DNA of 15,708 nt from Candidatus Babelota bacterium (GTDB taxonomy: Bacteria; JAGOBX01), in the NCBI GenBank assembly GCA_017999075.1, contig JAGOBX010000022.1:1-15708 (forward strand), read 5' to 3'. This document shows positions 14,922 to 15,708 of the stretch, piece after piece. The notes under the pieces are model-generated. The model saw only the letters and a program-made list of their open reading frames with translations. It was not told the DNA's origin and did no database searches. Position 1 is the first letter of the stretch. Each line of letters begins with the position of its first letter. The translations under genes were made by a program, and so were the position numbers.

Positions 14922-15418
14922 ATACAAATACTAATACGATAAATTATTTAAAATATTCGGATTTTGAAAAAAAAGATTTATCTAAATTGATTGGATTTTT
15001 ATCTCTTTTATATCCAACTCAGTCAATAGAAAGTATAACGGCGAATGTAAATCGCCCTTCTGAAAATAAAATTTATATAGCAAGTTTTAGTAATGAGATT
15101 ATTGGGACCTGTTGGTGTTTGCCTTTAAAATTTGATAAATATTATATTGGTGGTGTTGGAGGAGTTGCTGTTTCCAAAGAATTTCAGCATAAAGGCATTG
15201 GATTTAAATTGGTTTCATATTTAATAGAAAACGAAACCGATTTTGATACTTTTTTGTTATGGACAAGGGTTCCTGCTTTTTTTGAAAAATTAGGTTTTTT
15301 TGATTTTTCAAAAGGAATAAAAACAATTGAAGGAGATTCCACGCCAATGTTAAAAACTGAGAATAACTATTTGAGATTTAATTTTCCTGTAACCAAATGG
15401 GAAAGGATAAAATTTTAG
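14918..15418 (+). CDS. GNAT family N-acetyltransferase
   Basis: The 166-residue product is a single GNAT domain. The acetyl-CoA binding motif A is VAVSKEFQHKGIGFKLVSYL (83-102), with the Q-H-K-G-I-G pyrophosphate loop in place of the common R/Q-x-x-G-x-G. Later, FFEKLGF (121-127) is the usual motif B ending. Residues around 76-82 (YIGGVGG) fit the strand before the loop. It begins with TTG at 14918, overlapping the deacetylase stop by four bases, so the pair is probably translated together. A plausible job is acetylation of an amino sugar, as PseH does in pseudaminic acid synthesis, but overall resemblance to PseH is not evident and many GNATs act on other amines. No membrane or secretion signal is present. 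Confidence 0.87.
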   Translation: MNTNTNTINYLKYSDFEKKDLSKLIGFLSLLYPTQSIESITANVNRPSENKIYIASFSNEIIGTCWCLPLKFDKYYIGGVGGVAVSKEFQHKGIGFKLVSYLIENETDFDTFLLWTRVPAFFEKLGFFDFSKGIKTIEGDSTPMLKTENNYLRFNFPVTKWERIKF

Positions 15419-15437
15419 AAATAACAGGAGTATGATT

Positions 15438-15708
15438 ATGAATTTGTGGTTAGATTGGGATGAATTTAATGATTTAACAAAAAACAGAAATACTGTTTTA
15501 TTCGGATCAGGGGATATTGCAGTAAAAACTATTTATAAATTATCTAACAAACCCTTGTTTATAGTAGATAATTCAGATCAGCTTCAGGGACAAGTTTATG
15601 AAGGAGTTTATGTTAAAAAACCATCGGTATTGAAAGAGTTGAGTAAAGATTGTATTATTATAATTACTACAAAATCATATAATAGCGTGATTGTTGAATT
15701 GAAAGAAA
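15438..15708 (+). CDS. Rossmann-type protein, N-terminal part (3' truncated)
   Basis: An open frame runs from ATG 15438 to the end of the window, giving at least 90 residues. AGGAG at 15426-15430 lies seven bases before this ATG; an in-frame ATG at 15432 is too close to the ribosome site. The sequence has a nucleotide-binding turn, VLFGSGDIAVKTI (about 20-32), followed by FIVDNSDQLQGQVYEGVYVKK, a pattern common in glycan-locus proteins whose Rossmann-like domain resembles the N-terminus of PglD-type acyltransferases or the C-terminal domain of sugar C-methyltransferases. The missing C-terminus prevents a firm assignment. It follows the GNAT gene by 19 bases and is most likely another member of the same operon. 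Enzyme class and substrate are unknown. Confidence 0.7.
   Translation, partial: MNLWLDWDEFNDLTKNRNTVLFGSGDIAVKTIYKLSNKPLFIVDNSDQLQGQVYEGVYVKKPSVLKELSKDCIIIITTKSYNSVIVELKE

Noticed and set aside
1-15708. CRISPR array, tRNA, rRNA, insertion sequence or phage genes
   Set aside because: No spaced direct repeats, cloverleaf sequences, transposase motifs or phage proteins were seen on either strand.

Overview
The window is a single, tightly packed, plus-strand gene cluster from an AT-rich bacterium (about 30% G+C by eye, TGA used as stop, AGGAG-type ribosome binding sites). Its genes belong to families found in surface-glycan or flagellin-glycan loci, and they are concerned mainly with making and decorating unusual amino sugars. 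The sequence does not place the organism below the level of a bacterium. The cluster runs off both ends: the first gene lacks its N-terminus and the last gene lacks its C-terminus.

Layout, left to right: C-terminal part of a radical SAM/SPASM protein (1-543); DegT/DnrJ-type PLP sugar aminotransferase (530-1669); a nucleotide-sugar dehydrogenase homologue lacking the usual catalytic residues (1686-3020); an asparagine-synthase-type amidotransferase (3029-4708); a three-part AMP-ligase / acyl carrier / left-handed beta-helix acyltransferase protein (4705-7341); a small unrecognised protein (7362-7715) next to an N-acetyl sugar amidotransferase of the WbpG/PseA type (7743-8873); a 75-base gap; a fusion of a PseG-like domain to a formyltransferase-like domain (8949-10775); a WbqC-family protein (10765-11469); a complete radical SAM/SPASM protein (11485-12567); two SAM-dependent methyltransferases (12585-13280 and 13292-14191); a PIG-L/LmbE deacetylase (14223-14921); a GNAT acetyltransferase (14918-15418); and the start of a Rossmann-type protein (15438 to the end).

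Gene junctions are 8 to 31 bases or overlaps of 4 to 14 bases, except for the one 75-base gap. This suggests one or two transcripts. No convincing promoter was found. The only terminator-like hairpin lies inside the 3' end of the PseG/formyltransferase gene.

Working model (inference): the aminotransferase installs an amino group on a keto-sugar nucleotide. That amine, or one exposed by the PIG-L deacetylase, can then be N-formylated, N-acylated by the self-loading ligase-carrier-acyltransferase, acetylated by the GNAT, or converted to an amidine by the WbpG-like enzyme. The AsnB-like enzyme could amidate a carboxyl group, and the methyltransferases and radical SAM proteins could add further changes. 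No glycosyltransferase, flippase, polymerase, NeuB-type synthase or CMP-sugar synthetase is seen in the window, so the backbone sugar pathway and glycan assembly must be encoded elsewhere. The most unusual points are the three-domain acyl-loading protein, the PseG-formyltransferase fusion whose PseG catalytic His is Asp, and the dehydrogenase homologue without its catalytic Cys.
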